Source of the DNA: Rhizopus sp. PT2906
Taxonomy: Eukaryota; Mucoromycota; Mucoromycetes; Mucorales; Rhizopodaceae
Reading direction: 5' to 3'
DNA length: 64,000 nt
Assembly (NCBI GenBank): GCA_025529335.1
Contig: JAMYHX010000189.1
Coordinates: forward strand, 1 to 64,000
Positions 37,294 through 47,641 of the stretch are shown here, in pieces (position 1 is the first letter of the stretch; the number at the start of each line of letters is the position of its first letter). A program made the position numbers and the translations under genes. The notes under the pieces are model-generated. The model was not told the DNA's origin. It was given only the letters and a program-made list of their open reading frames with translations, and ran no database searches.

Positions 37294-37420
37294 TGTCTGA
37301 ATTAGTTTCTCTTTTTGTCTAATTTCCATTTTTATTTCATCTAAAAAAGACAAGTAAAATGTCCAAAAATTAATTTTGATTCGTCCAGAAAAGAAAATAA
37401 CATCGTCTGAATTTAAAGTA
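37294..37420 (+). repeat. 22-nt-periodic array, six exactly spaced units
   Basis: Units begin at 37294 (TGTCTGAA), 37316 (TGTCTAAT), 37338 (CATCTAAA), 37360 (TGTCCAAA), 37382 (CGTCCAGA) and 37404 (CGTCTGAA): every step is exactly 22 nt. The last unit continues into TTTAAAGTA, as at 21910. Only the eight-base head is conserved; the rest of each unit is AT-rich. The array ends about 85 nt upstream of the syntaxin start codon. Confidence 0.85.
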
Positions 37421-37505
37421 GAAATACGGTAATAACATTGTGGTACACAGCTCCATTTTGAAGACAGACTCTCTCTCTCTCTTTTTTTATATTTATTTTT
37501 GCATA

Positions 37506-38576
37506 ATGTCTTTTAACGATCTGGAGCAAGGCTTAGGATCCACGAATGTTATTGATGGTATCTTTCTTTCTATTCGAAAGTGAATTCTTACTCACTAACT
37601 TCCAGCTGATGAGGATAGTGTTCAGTATAAGCAACTAACTCAAAGAATTGCACAACAGATATTTCATATCAATGGAAATATATCCAGCATGGAAAGACTC
37701 ATAGGACTCTTGAGTGGTCCTCGAGATACATCTGAAACTCGAAGCAGCCTGTAACAGTAAAACTATCAACCCACGGCTTATGGTATATTAAACACCTTTA
37801 ATTTTCTTTAGTCATGACGTTACAGAAGCGACTCGTGATCTCATAAAGAGTACAACACAAGATTTAAAATCATTATCAACATATAATCAAAATACGGTGA
37901 ACATACTTGATAATAAGCAAATCGTAAATAGACTTTTTTTTTTGGCTTAAAAAAAAAAGGCTGTTTATTCAATTGTTGTCTTAGCGTCAACGAAAGCTAG
38001 AGCAACAAAAGCTCTCTAAAGACTTTCAAAAAGTAGCTACTGCTTTCCAAAAAGCACAAAGGATATCTGCAAACAAGCAAAGGGAATGTATCAACCAATC
38101 TAAAGATATTACAGTCAGGCAGTTGGATACCCTGCATTCTAATGAACAACAACAACAACAACAACAACAGCAGCAGCAGCAGATGCAATCAAATGCGTTG
38201 GATAATGAGATTGAATATAATGAACTATTAATATCCGAAAGAGAAGCCGAGATTCAAAATATAGAAGATGGCATAGTCGAGCTAAATGAAATATTCCGTA
38301 ATATGGATCTCATTGTAAACGAGCAAGAAAGCGGGATACGTAAGTTATTTAAAGACGCGTTTGAGCGAATCTCTAATTATTTTTTTTTTTAATTTTTACT
38401 AATCAGAGAGTATCTATGGCAACATCTTGAGCGTTGCGCAAAACACTAAACAGGCTGCAGATGAATTAATGGTAGCAGATCGATATTATAGAAATGCAAG
38501 AAGAAGTATGTGTTGGTTTATGCTCATCATCACTATTGTTGGCATTTTAATTGCATTGATTCTTGTCATTGCATAA
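37506..38576 (+). CDS. syntaxin (Qa-SNARE, Pep12/endosomal type)
   Basis: Five exons (37506-37557, 37606-37750, 37812-37896, 37985-38339, 38407-38576) give 268 residues. An N-terminal Habc-like helical part (ISSMERLIGLLSG) is followed by a short polyglutamine run. The SNARE helix is at about residues 170-230: IQNIEDGIVELNEIFRNMDL, then VNEQESG with the zero-layer Gln, then ILSVAQNTKQAADEL. A C-terminal membrane anchor (MLIITIVGILIALILVI) ends the protein. Such t-SNAREs pair with R-, Qb- and Qc-SNAREs to fuse vesicles with endosomes or vacuole. The assignment to Pep12 rather than other endosomal syntaxins is by general resemblance. The 22-nt array lies immediately upstream, in the likely promoter. 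Confidence 0.92.
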
Positions 38577-38579
38577 GCT

Positions 38580-40449
38580 TTATTTATTTTCTAGAATAGC
38601 ATCGTCAGAGATGGAAAGCGATTTTTCCATGACTTGATGTAAAAATTTCTTATTCGCTTCAGCCTCTGATATCTCTAATAAATCCTCTTCCTCCAAGTTG
38701 TTGTCGTCCTCTTCAAATCCCGTCAAAAGCGGGTCATTTTCATATGTGGGCATGAGATATTTGGGATCTTTCCAAAACTCTGCATCCATAGACAACTTGG
38801 TGATACACTTGTTTTCTTTCAAATGTGCTGGTAAATCAGATAGGTTTTCCAAGACGGATCCACATGAAAAGCAAGTGTTGAGTGAGGATTGATGACGGAT
38901 ATAATTGATGAGAACAATGGTTTGATAAAAGTCAAGACCTGTACTAGGAGTTAACTATCTTGTTCATGACATTCTTTAAAAGCTTACCTTTATCTTTTCT
39001 TATTTGGCTCAAGTTAAATTCATGCTCAGTCTTCATATGTTCAAGTATATCCTTTGGACAACATAACACGGTTGTATCAAATAAACACATGGTCGACTCT
39101 GGCTCATCCTCTTCCCAATCATCCCATGTTTCTTCCCGTTTATCATCGTCCTCGCTTTCATAAGCTTCATGCTCGAAACTTTCCCAATTCTTTCCTGGTT
39201 CTAAGTAGTTGATCACATAAAATCGATCGTACTGTCGATTCTTGGCTGCCACTTTGAAGTGCTTTTTCTTCCTCATGTGCTTACGAAGAACAGCTGGACT
39301 GGTAAAGATCTTTTCACAATAAAGGCATTGAAGACTATTTACATTCAAATGAGAACACACAATCACTTTCTAACAATGTTTAACTTACTTTGACAGTTTT
39401 GCTTCTAAAGTATCCAAAAATTCAGTAACATAAACAAGATTGTCTGGTAAGCCAATATTAAAGTTGTGCTCAGAAAACATGTGCTTGAACAAGGATGTTC
39501 TAGCAACAGTGTAAATAATGTGTACAAAAAACTTAAATCTCTCATTTACCTGTCTTCTCCTACGATCTTGCAAAATAAACACTTTCTTGGGCACTTTGAC
39601 TCTACTTCACGCTCATGTTGCTGGAATTTTAAGACTTCATTCTGGTTATTATTTTAGCAAGAGCCACTCATAATGACACACCTATTCCATAACCTACCAG
39701 CTTTGTTCTATTGATTTTTTCCCTCATCTCTTTATCCAAGCTACACTTTTCAGGACTAATGATATATACTATAACAATGGAATAAAGACATGGTCTATAA
39801 ATATATTTTTTGCAATCGGCTGCTACTTACCGCCTTCTTCCTGTGGATCAATCTGACCATATTCTTCAAGTGGTTTATTCTCAAGCACCTTTGCCCATTG
39901 CTGTAGATAAGCATCCAATGAGTTATACATATGATGAAGGTTCTTAAAGACAAGCTTGTGAGCCTGCTTTAGATGTGTCACAAGTGAAGTCGTATCCAAG
40001 AAGGGTGCCGGAGTCTCGCAGCTATCAAATGGACATGTGACAAAAGTGGTTGTATGGTAAGGAGGAACCGGTAAATCAATAGGATCGATGTGTCCCTCTG
40101 CATCCTCTTCTTCAGACTCTTCGTCTTGTTCAGCTGCATGGAACGGATTGCTTTTACTTTGAGATGCTGTTGGTTTCTTTACCGAGGTAGATCGCTTGGG
40201 TTGAGGCTTCTTTCCATGAGAGTGCTTTTTCGAGTGGGTTGTAGCCGATTTCGAAGTCTGCGGTTTACCTGATTCAGACGTTTTGTTGGCAGGTTTCTTG
40301 TCTTTCCCACTTTTTGAACTGGTGGTGGTCTGATGACTATGGATCTTTGGTTTTGACTGTCGTCTATTCTTGTTTTGAGGAGGGGATGCAGGGTGGTGAG
40401 TAGCATGTTTGTGATTTGAAACTGTGTGCCATTCTGTGTCTTCTGCCAT
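38580..40449 (-). CDS. ZNF277: ZNF277-like C2H2 zinc-finger protein
   Basis: Six exons (39831-40449, 39698-39768, 39550-39641, 39389-39499, 38988-39334, 38580-38938) give 532 residues. The first 110 residues are Lys/Ser-rich and disordered. C2H2-type fingers follow: CPFDSCETPAPFL...HLKQAH, CLFCKIVGEDR...HMFSEHNF, CLYCEKIFTSPAVLRKHMRK and a late CFSCGSVLENL. An acidic segment DEEDEPEST-like region sits in between (WDDWEEDEPES). The order and the FNIGLPDNLVYV block match ZNF277, which in animals and yeast relatives associates with ribosomal protein uS5. A more upstream ATG at 40539 would add 30 residues of uncharged sequence and seems less likely. Stops of this gene and the syntaxin gene are 3 nt apart. 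Confidence 0.85.
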
Positions 40450-40969
40450 TTGGGTATAAACAAAGAGAAAAAGTTTCTGCTCGTTTCCACGGAAGATGAC
40501 AAACTTTGAATTCCTAAAAAGGAAATTTGTGTCACTCATTCTCTGCGGTACATAACTAAAATAGCTTCCATTCTGCGAAAGAAAAATGACACTTTACATT
40601 TCTATGGTAAACTAAATGCCCTCCCTATAATTCACTCTATGCAAGTACAAGTTTATGTTATTATACAAATTACTGACTTTAAATCAATCCTTATAGTCAA
40701 ACAGAAAGAAACTGCCAATAAACGAGATTAATCTCTCATTTTTCACCCTGTTGGAAGCCTACTGCGTTGAGATTATGTACTCTCGCCTTTAACGATCTGT
40801 AAGAAGCATAAATAAGATACCTTTATCGCTCATTACATATGTTTCTATTTTGAAGAAGGCAGCCTTTGTTTCTCTGTAATATTTGCAGGTTACAAATAAA
40901 ATAAGAATAAACTTAGAAATAGGAACGGTAAGTATTATTTACGCCAGAAGATTTCTAATAAAGAATATC
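40450..40969. other. spacer upstream of ZNF277-like gene
   Basis: No gene seen. It should hold the promoter of the minus-strand zinc-finger gene. The right part grades into the LINE ORF1 relic. Confidence 0.4.
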
Positions 40970-42160
40970 TTTTATTGAATAAGAAAGTTTACCTTCTTGT
41001 CTTCGGGAAAAAGATCAGTTTCCGATCTTCCGCATCTCAAGCAGATCCAAATGGCATAGATCCTATCGTTATTGAAACCGTTTACTGGGGAGTATCTCAA
41101 TCTCCTGGCTCTTTGTTTTTTTTTTTTTTTTTTTCGACGTTACTTGTCGCAAGGAATCCGATAAAGCTCTCTACAAATTGGCCATTGATCAGTTTGAAGA
41201 CTTTGTTGGACAATTAGTCCATTGTTCTGGAACAAACCGGTACTTGGAGATCAATTTTGATATTGACGACTATCGTTCATGTGCGTTTGATACTAGTTTG
41301 AAGTTTGATAACGGCAAGATGATCGTTAAGCCTGCATACGCAATGGCGCTTAACTCCATTTTTTTTTAAAAAAAAGTGAACCTTCAACGTTTACCTTGAC
41401 TTCGACCAAAAGAGCTTCTTGCTGGCTTAACTGCCACGCTCAGTAACTATGGCATTGTTCGAGATATTGGTGTTGTCAACGATAATGCCACAGGCACTTT
41501 CTTGAGTTCTGGATATGCAATCCTTGATGTATCAAAGCAATCACTTATTCAAGATGAGTCCCCCTTTTTGGAGCTCTCTCATGTGATTACCTGGGTTGAT
41601 CCGGATGCCTCTCGATCAGACAAACTGTTTATTTTGGCCAACTGGAATGATATGTCTACTTATTGTCATGAATCTGGTCATATCGCTTCCAGTTGCCCTA
41701 AATCCCTTAGCGGAAAACGTATCTGTTTCTTCTGTCTCAAACGTGGTCATGTTCGGACAGATTGTCCTGAACGAACATCCGCTACTAAACGACGCCGTAA
41801 TGGCCGTTCTGTAGCACGCCCGCCCTCTTCAATTCAATCTGCTTCAAATCTGAAATCACAACGACAGAAACACCAAGTGGTGAAAAGGATGATACGACAA
41901 TTACCCCTAAGTCTCAGGAGATCATCCTAATGCAGGGCCAACACTCAGAGATCTCTGAGGAAACTGATCCACCTGTACCTAATTCATCTCACTTCTAACC
42001 CAAATATTCCAATGTTGAGAATTCTAACCTACCTACTCAAGAGGTTGACCAGAGTTCTCCCAGTTCTATCTCTCCTGTTTCGGCTACTGCAGAGGTTTAC
42101 TCTAATGCTGAAATGGATGCGGCCCATCATTCTTTTGAACATTCAAAGGGACCCAAGGAA
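40970..42160 (+). pseudogene. LINE-type ORF1 (zinc-knuckle gag-like) relic
   Basis: Ordered protein-like blocks lie in changing frames: SSASQADPNGIDPIVIETVY at about 41030, then after a T18 run RKESDKALYKLAIDQFEDFV at 41150, then after a TTTTAAAA break LLAGLTATLSNYGIVRDIGV and SSGYAILDVSK. A CCHC knuckle CFFCLKRGHVRTDC is at about 41730. A knuckle just before it (CHESGHIASSC) has lost its first Cys pair. The text resembles the first ORF of non-LTR elements repeated in Mucorales genomes, judged from memory. The frame ends at about 42160 against the DIRS sequence. Several frameshifts show it is dead. Confidence 0.6.
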
Positions 42161-42950
42161 TGACTGTACTTGTTGAGGAACTAGTATATTCTTTTCTTCG
42201 TTGATTAGGAATCCCAATTCTTGTAGATGTGATACCATCCATGAGGCATAGATCTGCATCTCTTCTTTCATCCTCGCCAATATACATATGCCGTCAAGGT
42301 AGAATACAAATCTGATTCCCTCTTTCCGAAGAAGTTCCAAGGCATATTTCATTAGTTTGGGAATACACGAGGTGCAATATTGTGGCCAAAGATTAAGCAC
42401 TTGTATCTGTATGCTATATCTCGATGAAGGAACGTAAGAAAGTCCCGAGAACTTTGGTGAATTGGCACTACCACGTAGGCGTCTTTCAGATCGACCTTGC
42501 ACATGTAGTCTCCTTTTTCCAACGGTTCCCTCAACACTGGAACTATCTCCATTTTGAAGTGAGCATATTGAATTTATTGATTCAGATTGGTGCAATCCAA
42601 AATTGGGCGTCGCTTGTTAGGTTCTTGAATCGTAAAAAACTTTGAGAGATAATCTTTGGATTGGGAAGGAGATATTTCGATTATTCCCGAGTTCATAGAC
42701 TTCGTCACTCCCTCATCCACTGCTGCTTGTTCTACTTTGATAAATTTCATTGGAGTATAACGCCAAGGACGAGGTGTCTTGTTCCATTGAAGCTGGTATC
42801 CATTGGCTACCACTGAAGTCGGCTATTGGTGAAGAATATGTTCTCTCCATTGTTGTGAAAATCTTTGAAGACGTTTCCTTGGTAGAATGCCATCGCTCGG
42901 TACTGTGCAGTGTGCTGTCGTCTTGAGGGAAAGACGATAATGGCGTTATT
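42125..42950 (-). pseudogene. DIRS-type reverse transcriptase relic
   Basis: Minus-strand blocks in two frames: WRYTPMKFIKVEQAAVDEGV and RRPILDCTNLNQ; then GDYMCKVDLKDAYVVVPIH; KCLIFGHNIAPRVFPN; and ALELLRKEGIRFVFYLDGIC followed by HLQELGFLINEEKN. The YLDG box replaces the catalytic YxDD of active enzymes. Order and spacing fit a DIRS/Ty3-like RT, with the VDLKDAYxxVPIH form seen in DIRS elements. It stops abruptly at about 42125 where LINE ORF1 sequence begins. RNase H, methyltransferase and recombinase domains are absent, so the element is truncated as well as mutated. Confidence 0.8.
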
Positions 42951-43139
42951 TCCATTATTGTCGTTGGTTGGGGCTTTGGGACTCCGGTGGTTGGAGGTCC
43001 CTGCGTTTGCCAAAAAAAGATTTGTGGAAAGCTCCACGTCCTATTGTATTCCATTGTTGTCTTCCATATTCCCTGTTACGTGGGTTGAAAGAGTTTTGGC
43101 TTCTTCCCACTGAATTTCGCAGGATTGATTGTTTGTATC

Positions 43140-43757
43140 TTACTTGATAGATCTTTCGACTGTTTCTTCATTCAAAGCCAAGGACCTGTCGTTGGATTCT
43201 CCATCCAAGTGTTTGACGCTATCAGGGAGTTTGAGTGCCTTGAGCGCCATTGGCCTAGCTTCAGTATTTGTTGTTTTGCTTGAGACTAGCGAGTATATTG
43301 CGAGTTGTCGTACTCCTTCCATAATATGGAGGAATGTTTCTTCATTACCTTGTTCCAAGAATTGCTTACACTCTTCGGAGAGGCTTGCTGCTGCTCGACC
43401 TGCGATGATGAGTCGATCTGCCTTTTTGTAAACTACGTTGGTGCTCTGGAAGGCATCAATTGTGCGTCGTTTAAGTTCTTTATGGAACTCCCTATTGAAC
43501 ATCTCACTGGCTGTCCACTCATTGTCTTCGTACTTGGGAATGCTCTTTGAGAATTCTTTAATTCCTCTATGTAACGTGTTTGACGAACTATGTTCTAATT
43601 CCTCCAAGATTTCTTTTGGAAGTTCCATGGCACCAACATCCGATCTTTCGAGGGTGAGCTTATTTACCAATTCTTCTATGGTTTGTTCAACTTGTTCTCT
43701 TGTGAAGAATTGTTCATTATTTTCATTATATATTGTTATTACCACGGTGCCCGACAC
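43140..43757 (-). CDS. DIRS-like element gag-type protein, apparently open
   Basis: A continuous 205-codon frame. It starts MSGTVVITIYNENNEQFFTR and has a helix-rich middle (EMFNREFHKELKRRTIDAFQ and KADRLIIAGRAAASLSEECK). It ends after ALKLPDSVKHLDGESNDRS. Position upstream of the RT on the same strand, and general resemblance to the first ORF of mucoralean DIRS elements, suggest the gag function of packaging the RNA. It may be truncated at its C-terminus, as the sequence after RSI continues in another frame toward the RT. Since the RT is dead, this ORF can no longer support autonomous movement. Confidence 0.6.
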   Translation of the reverse strand: MSGTVVITIYNENNEQFFTREQVEQTIEELVNKLTLERSDVGAMELPKEILEELEHSSSNTLHRGIKEFSKSIPKYEDNEWTASEMFNREFHKELKRRTIDAFQSTNVVYKKADRLIIAGRAAASLSEECKQFLEQGNEETFLHIMEGVRQLAIYSLVSSKTTNTEARPMALKALKLPDSVKHLDGESNDRSLALNEETVERSIK

Positions 43758-43846
43758 AAAAAAGATCTAAAGAAATAGACTAGAAAAGAATCTTTTTATT
43801 ATATATTGCTATCTGAAAATAAAGCGTAAAAAAGCTTATTGCCACC

Positions 43847-45077
43847 TCATCGGAGCCTGGAAGGGAGGCAACGAGGATTGGAACAAGTATGCCTTCCAAT
43901 CGTGTAGTGACATATCCAGTAAACATCCAAACCAAAAAGCTCAGGCCGCTCTTCAAATTCGCGGCACAATTTAGTCAAATCATTCATGCCCTTGGTCTTG
44001 TTCGATTTAGCCGCAAGGGAAAGAAGAACATGGTTTGCTTTGTTTGATACCACAAAGAAGTCAGCACCAACAGATTTAGTCAATGTAGTACTAGGAAAAT
44101 ACATCTTGAAAAGATTTTCGATAGTGTCTCTTACAAGAGTAGCTTCGTTCACATTGTTTGTAGAGTAATCAGCAGAGTAGGTTCTTGAGGATATTATACA
44201 AAGTCGTAGCATCTTGAGTACTTTGTTCATTTCTGAAATCCTTAATATATGCTTCTATCTTGACTTGATCAATGTTTCTAACTGCCATGTCACGAGCAAA
44301 CTTTGAAACTAGATCAGCATGAGCTTTTTCCATTTCCACAGGTTTACAATAGTCAATTTCATCAATCTCCCTCATAATGCCTTGAGCAACATGATAGTCA
44401 ATAATATCAGTGTTTACGAAATTATTATCAATCAACATGATGCCATCAAGGGCAAGTTGTTCATGATTATTCAAGCTAATCATATCTTAGCCTTCTTGAT
44501 CATAGCATTACGGTAATTAATAAAAGATTGCAAGACATCATGACCAGAAACTACCCATCTCAGGCTATCAGTTGGCAGCTTATACACGTAGGAATCACGA
44601 CTGTGTGTAAGGAATTGGTATACGTCGCCTTCATCTTCAATTCCTGAATTAGCATCCGATGGTGTCGATTCTCTTGAAGAGTATTCAGACTCTTCATCAA
44701 TATCATAGTCATTAGTAGCACTTTCATTGAGTTCATTCAAGACATCAGCATACAGGCTAACTTGTCTTAATGATTGAGTTCTCTCAGCAGTCTTCAATTT
44801 TGTTCTTGTCGCAGTTTGCTCTTTACGTATCTAGTATTCAATAAAAGGAGTCTGCTCCAGAATCTAATGAAGAAATGGCATGAAGTGAGTCAAGTACATG
44901 GTTAGAGATCCCATTTACGGCAGTATTACCCTTGGTACCTTTAATACCCTCCACAAACTTTCTAAATTCATAGACAGAGGCATATTTAGTAAGGCATCCT
45001 TAGAGTTCCAGAAATTTAGCCATATCAAATGACTTGCATGATGCGTGTTCAGCAAAATCGTCAAAGAGAGCAGCCAT
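43847..45077 (-). pseudogene. broken ORF of a repetitive Mucorales protein family
   Basis: Starting at ATG 45077 the frame gives MAALFDDFAEHASC, then a TAA, then GCLTKYASVYEFRKFVEGIK and a further TGA. Next is VYQFLTHSRDSYVYKLPTDS followed by SLRWVVSGHDVLQSFINYRN. After a shift come MREIDEIDYCKPVEMEKAHA and later LTKSVGADFFVVSNKANHVL. Together these look like one acidic, mostly helical protein of about 400 residues cut by at least two stops and two frame changes. The order recalls multi-copy hypothetical proteins I have seen in Rhizopus-type genomes; function unknown. It sits just upstream of the DIRS gag, and may be an unrelated neighbouring insertion. Confidence 0.5.
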
Positions 45078-45474
45078 TATTAGGCTTCAGATAGGTACAC
45101 AGATAGCGCCCAGACTGTTGTATGTAATTTAAAAAGTAGGCTATCAGACAAAGTATAAGTACGCACAGTCTACAATTATATATTAAGAAGCTGAGATATT
45201 TTTAAACTGCATTGACCACATTTGATCAAGGTGTGACAGATATTATAGTAACATTAGGTTCAACTCTAGATATTGTATTTAAGCACTGGATAGTAGCGTG
45301 GATACTACACAGACTAGTATAAAGAGGTGTATTCGGAGTATTAACATTTATTACATTTCCTTGGATATTTGTGTGACTTGCATCAAAAATCAACGTCATT
45401 CGCTTAATTTTCTTTTGTAATTTTTTTTTCTCTCGCTTCTTTTAATACACACACAAACTACACATATATACAAC
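45078..45474. other. intergenic region upstream of HAP5
   Basis: No gene. It should contain the HAP5 promoter; a long pyrimidine stretch at 45410-45440 precedes the start. Confidence 0.4.
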
Positions 45475-46507
45475 ATGGCAACTCATCCGCACCAGGAGTC
45501 ACAACATCCACACCATCACGAACTTCAACACCCACAACCTCTAGCTCATGCGTATCAACCAGCTCCTACTGCATCAGGTGCTGCCGGTCACCCACAAGCA
45601 CCTATAGCCACTGCTGGTCAACCCGTGTTTGATTTAGCAAAGTTTTGGCAAGAAGAAATGGCAAATGCTGAAAGATTTGATTCTGATTTCAAGAACCACG
45701 CGTTACCTTTAGCCAGAATCAAAAAGGTGATGAAAACAGACCAAGAAGTGAAGGTAAATAATTGATATAAAACGAGAACTTGCTTATCAACCATTTATGT
45801 AGATGATTAGCGCAGAGGTAAGAGAAATTCCTATAGGCTAATAACATGCCTGTCTGCATATCATTCTAATATCATTGGACAAACCCAGGCTCCAATACTA
45901 TTTGCCAAAGGCTGTGAAATATTTATCACCGAATTGACTAAGCGTGCTTGGTAATTGAAATAACGCACATACAACAATATATTAAAGACTAAATAGGGTC
46001 CACGCTGAAGAAAATAAACGTCGTACATTACAGAGATCAGATATAGCAACGGCTATATCCAAAACTGACATGTGTGACTTTTTGATTGACATTGTTCCCA
46101 GAGAAGAAGCAGCCAAATCTACTGCAGTTTATGAGCATCAAAATACTTATGCTAACAATACTGCTTATTATCCACATCAATACGCTGTTGATCCAGCTAC
46201 ATATTATTCACAGTTACCTCAGGTAAGGGATGGTATCATGTATTTGACCTTTGCTCATCCAAAAAAAACGTAGTTTACAAGTGATCAAGTGCAACAGTAT
46301 CAAATGCAATTACAACAGTTTGCTCAACAGCATCAACACCTTCCACATCAGCAGGATCCTTCACAACAAGCTCAGGCGCAACAACAGCCACAACCACAGC
46401 AACCTTATCAAGGCCAACCACAGCAACAGGCACAACCACAACAACAGGCGCATCAAGATCAACACATGAACCCAAATGAACCCAAGTTAAAGAATGATCA
46501 GGCATAA
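45475..46507 (+). CDS. HAP5: CCAAT-binding factor subunit HAP5/NF-YC
   Basis: Five exons (45475-45753, 45803-45817, 45889-45950, 45997-46222, 46274-46507) give 271 residues. HAP5 pairs with HAP3 through a histone fold, and with HAP2 binds CCAAT boxes in promoters. The histone fold is clear: [20 protein letters not shown], then [20 protein letters not shown], then [20 protein letters not shown] and [20 protein letters not shown]. The conserved QEVKMISAEAP motif is rebuilt across a 15 nt microexon coding only MISAE. The N-terminus is His/Pro-rich and the C-terminus is Gln-rich, both usual for activation regions. In fungi this complex controls respiration, iron response and carbon/nitrogen genes. 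It is flanked upstream by dead mobile DNA. Confidence 0.96.
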
Positions 46508-47089
46508 GCGTTTTTCTTTTTTTTAATTTTTTGACGCGAATAAAGTTATAGAGTTTATTGAAAACCGGTTCCTTTAAGCATGTTTTTTATAATCCTTGTT
46601 TGTATTTAATAACTACAATAGGCAATCATGGACAAACATGGTTAAAAAAATCTCACGTGAAAGATACTTCAAGAATGCCACCCCATTTTGGGGGAGAAAA
46701 AGGTATGGGGGACCTTCTTGTGACAATAGAAATCGGTTAAATCAAGGGTATTCTCTCAGTCATCATTGTGTGGTACACGCATCTTTATGTTGAATATAAT
46801 GTATCAACAGAGCTTAACATTGACTATATAAAGTATTTGTCATGATACAGTTTTGTATGAATACATTAGGATACTAAATGTTTTATTCTTTATGCATAAA
46901 TGTGATCGAGTCATATATGTATGTATGTATAGTCAATAAGGGGAAAAGGTATGGATAACCGGAAAGGAAAACGAGAGGAAGGGGGTGAAGAGAAAGGAGA
47001 TTCTATTTATTATGGCTATTATATTAAAGGTGTATATAAATCATAAATGTAATGATATGTACAGGATGTGTAGGAATAAAAGAGAGGAA
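46508..47089. other. convergent intergenic region
   Basis: 3' regions of HAP5 and the convergent zinc-finger gene. ATGT repeats near 46915-46930. No supported gene. Confidence 0.45.
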
Positions 47090-47641
47090 TTAATTCAACA
47101 AGAACTGTATGGATGGGAGGTGTAATCCTTTAGGAGGCTCTGGACCAGATGGCTCGTCAAATGAGGAATTGTGGCGAATAGGTGGTAAAGTTAAACTGGT
47201 GTAGTATGCAGATAGTGATCGAGATGGACCAAATGTAGGTGAGCTATCAAGGGTAAGAACATGATCGCTTTCCGAGTCCGAGTGATGATAAGGATCATAT
47301 GCTAGATATACAGATTGTTGCTGTGGTGGTGATGGTCTTGCTGGCGTTAATAAAATGGGTCCAGAAGCATAGTATCGCATATCTTCTGGATCATTCGAAT
47401 GTCTATTATTACGTCTACAGTGTGTATGTGTTCGGAGATGACGAGAGAGTTCGTCTGTCCTTGAGAATCGCTTTTGACAACCGGGAAAAGTGCATCCATG
47501 AGGTTTTTCGCCTGTGTGAGTTCTAATATGACGCGTACGATGTTCTAGTCTTACAAATGCTTTGAAGCACATGGGACATTGATAAGGACGTGGTTTGTTC
47601 GTTATCTTTTGATGTTGTTGATACTGATAGCATATGGACAT
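47090..47641 (-). CDS. CreA/Mig1-like C2H2 repressor
   Basis: A single exon of 183 residues. Two C2H2 fingers at about residues 19-73 read [20 protein letters not shown], then [20 protein letters not shown] and [15 protein letters not shown]. This is the CreA/Mig1 arrangement, where finger residues RLEHRTR and RTDELSR contact GC-rich sites in glucose-repressed promoters. The remainder is short and Ser/Pro-rich, ending [11 protein letters not shown]. At 183 residues it is much smaller than ascomycete CreA, though mucoralean versions vary. Role as a carbon catabolite repressor is inferred from the fingers; a related factor with other targets is possible. It lacks introns, unlike nearly all neighbours. 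Confidence 0.88.
   Translation of the reverse strand: MSICYQYQQHQKITNKPRPYQCPMCFKAFVRLEHRTRHIRTHTGEKPHGCTFPGCQKRFSRTDELSRHLRTHTHCRRNNRHSNDPEDMRYYASGPILLTPARPSPPQQQSVYLAYDPYHHSDSESDHVLTLDSSPTFGPSRSLSAYYTSLTLPPIRHNSSFDEPSGPEPPKGLHLPSIQFLLN

Noticed and set aside
37294..37420. 22-nt arrays read as a CRISPR array
   Set aside because: Only eight bases per unit are conserved, spacers are AT-rich and of repeat length, there are no cas genes, and the context is eukaryotic.
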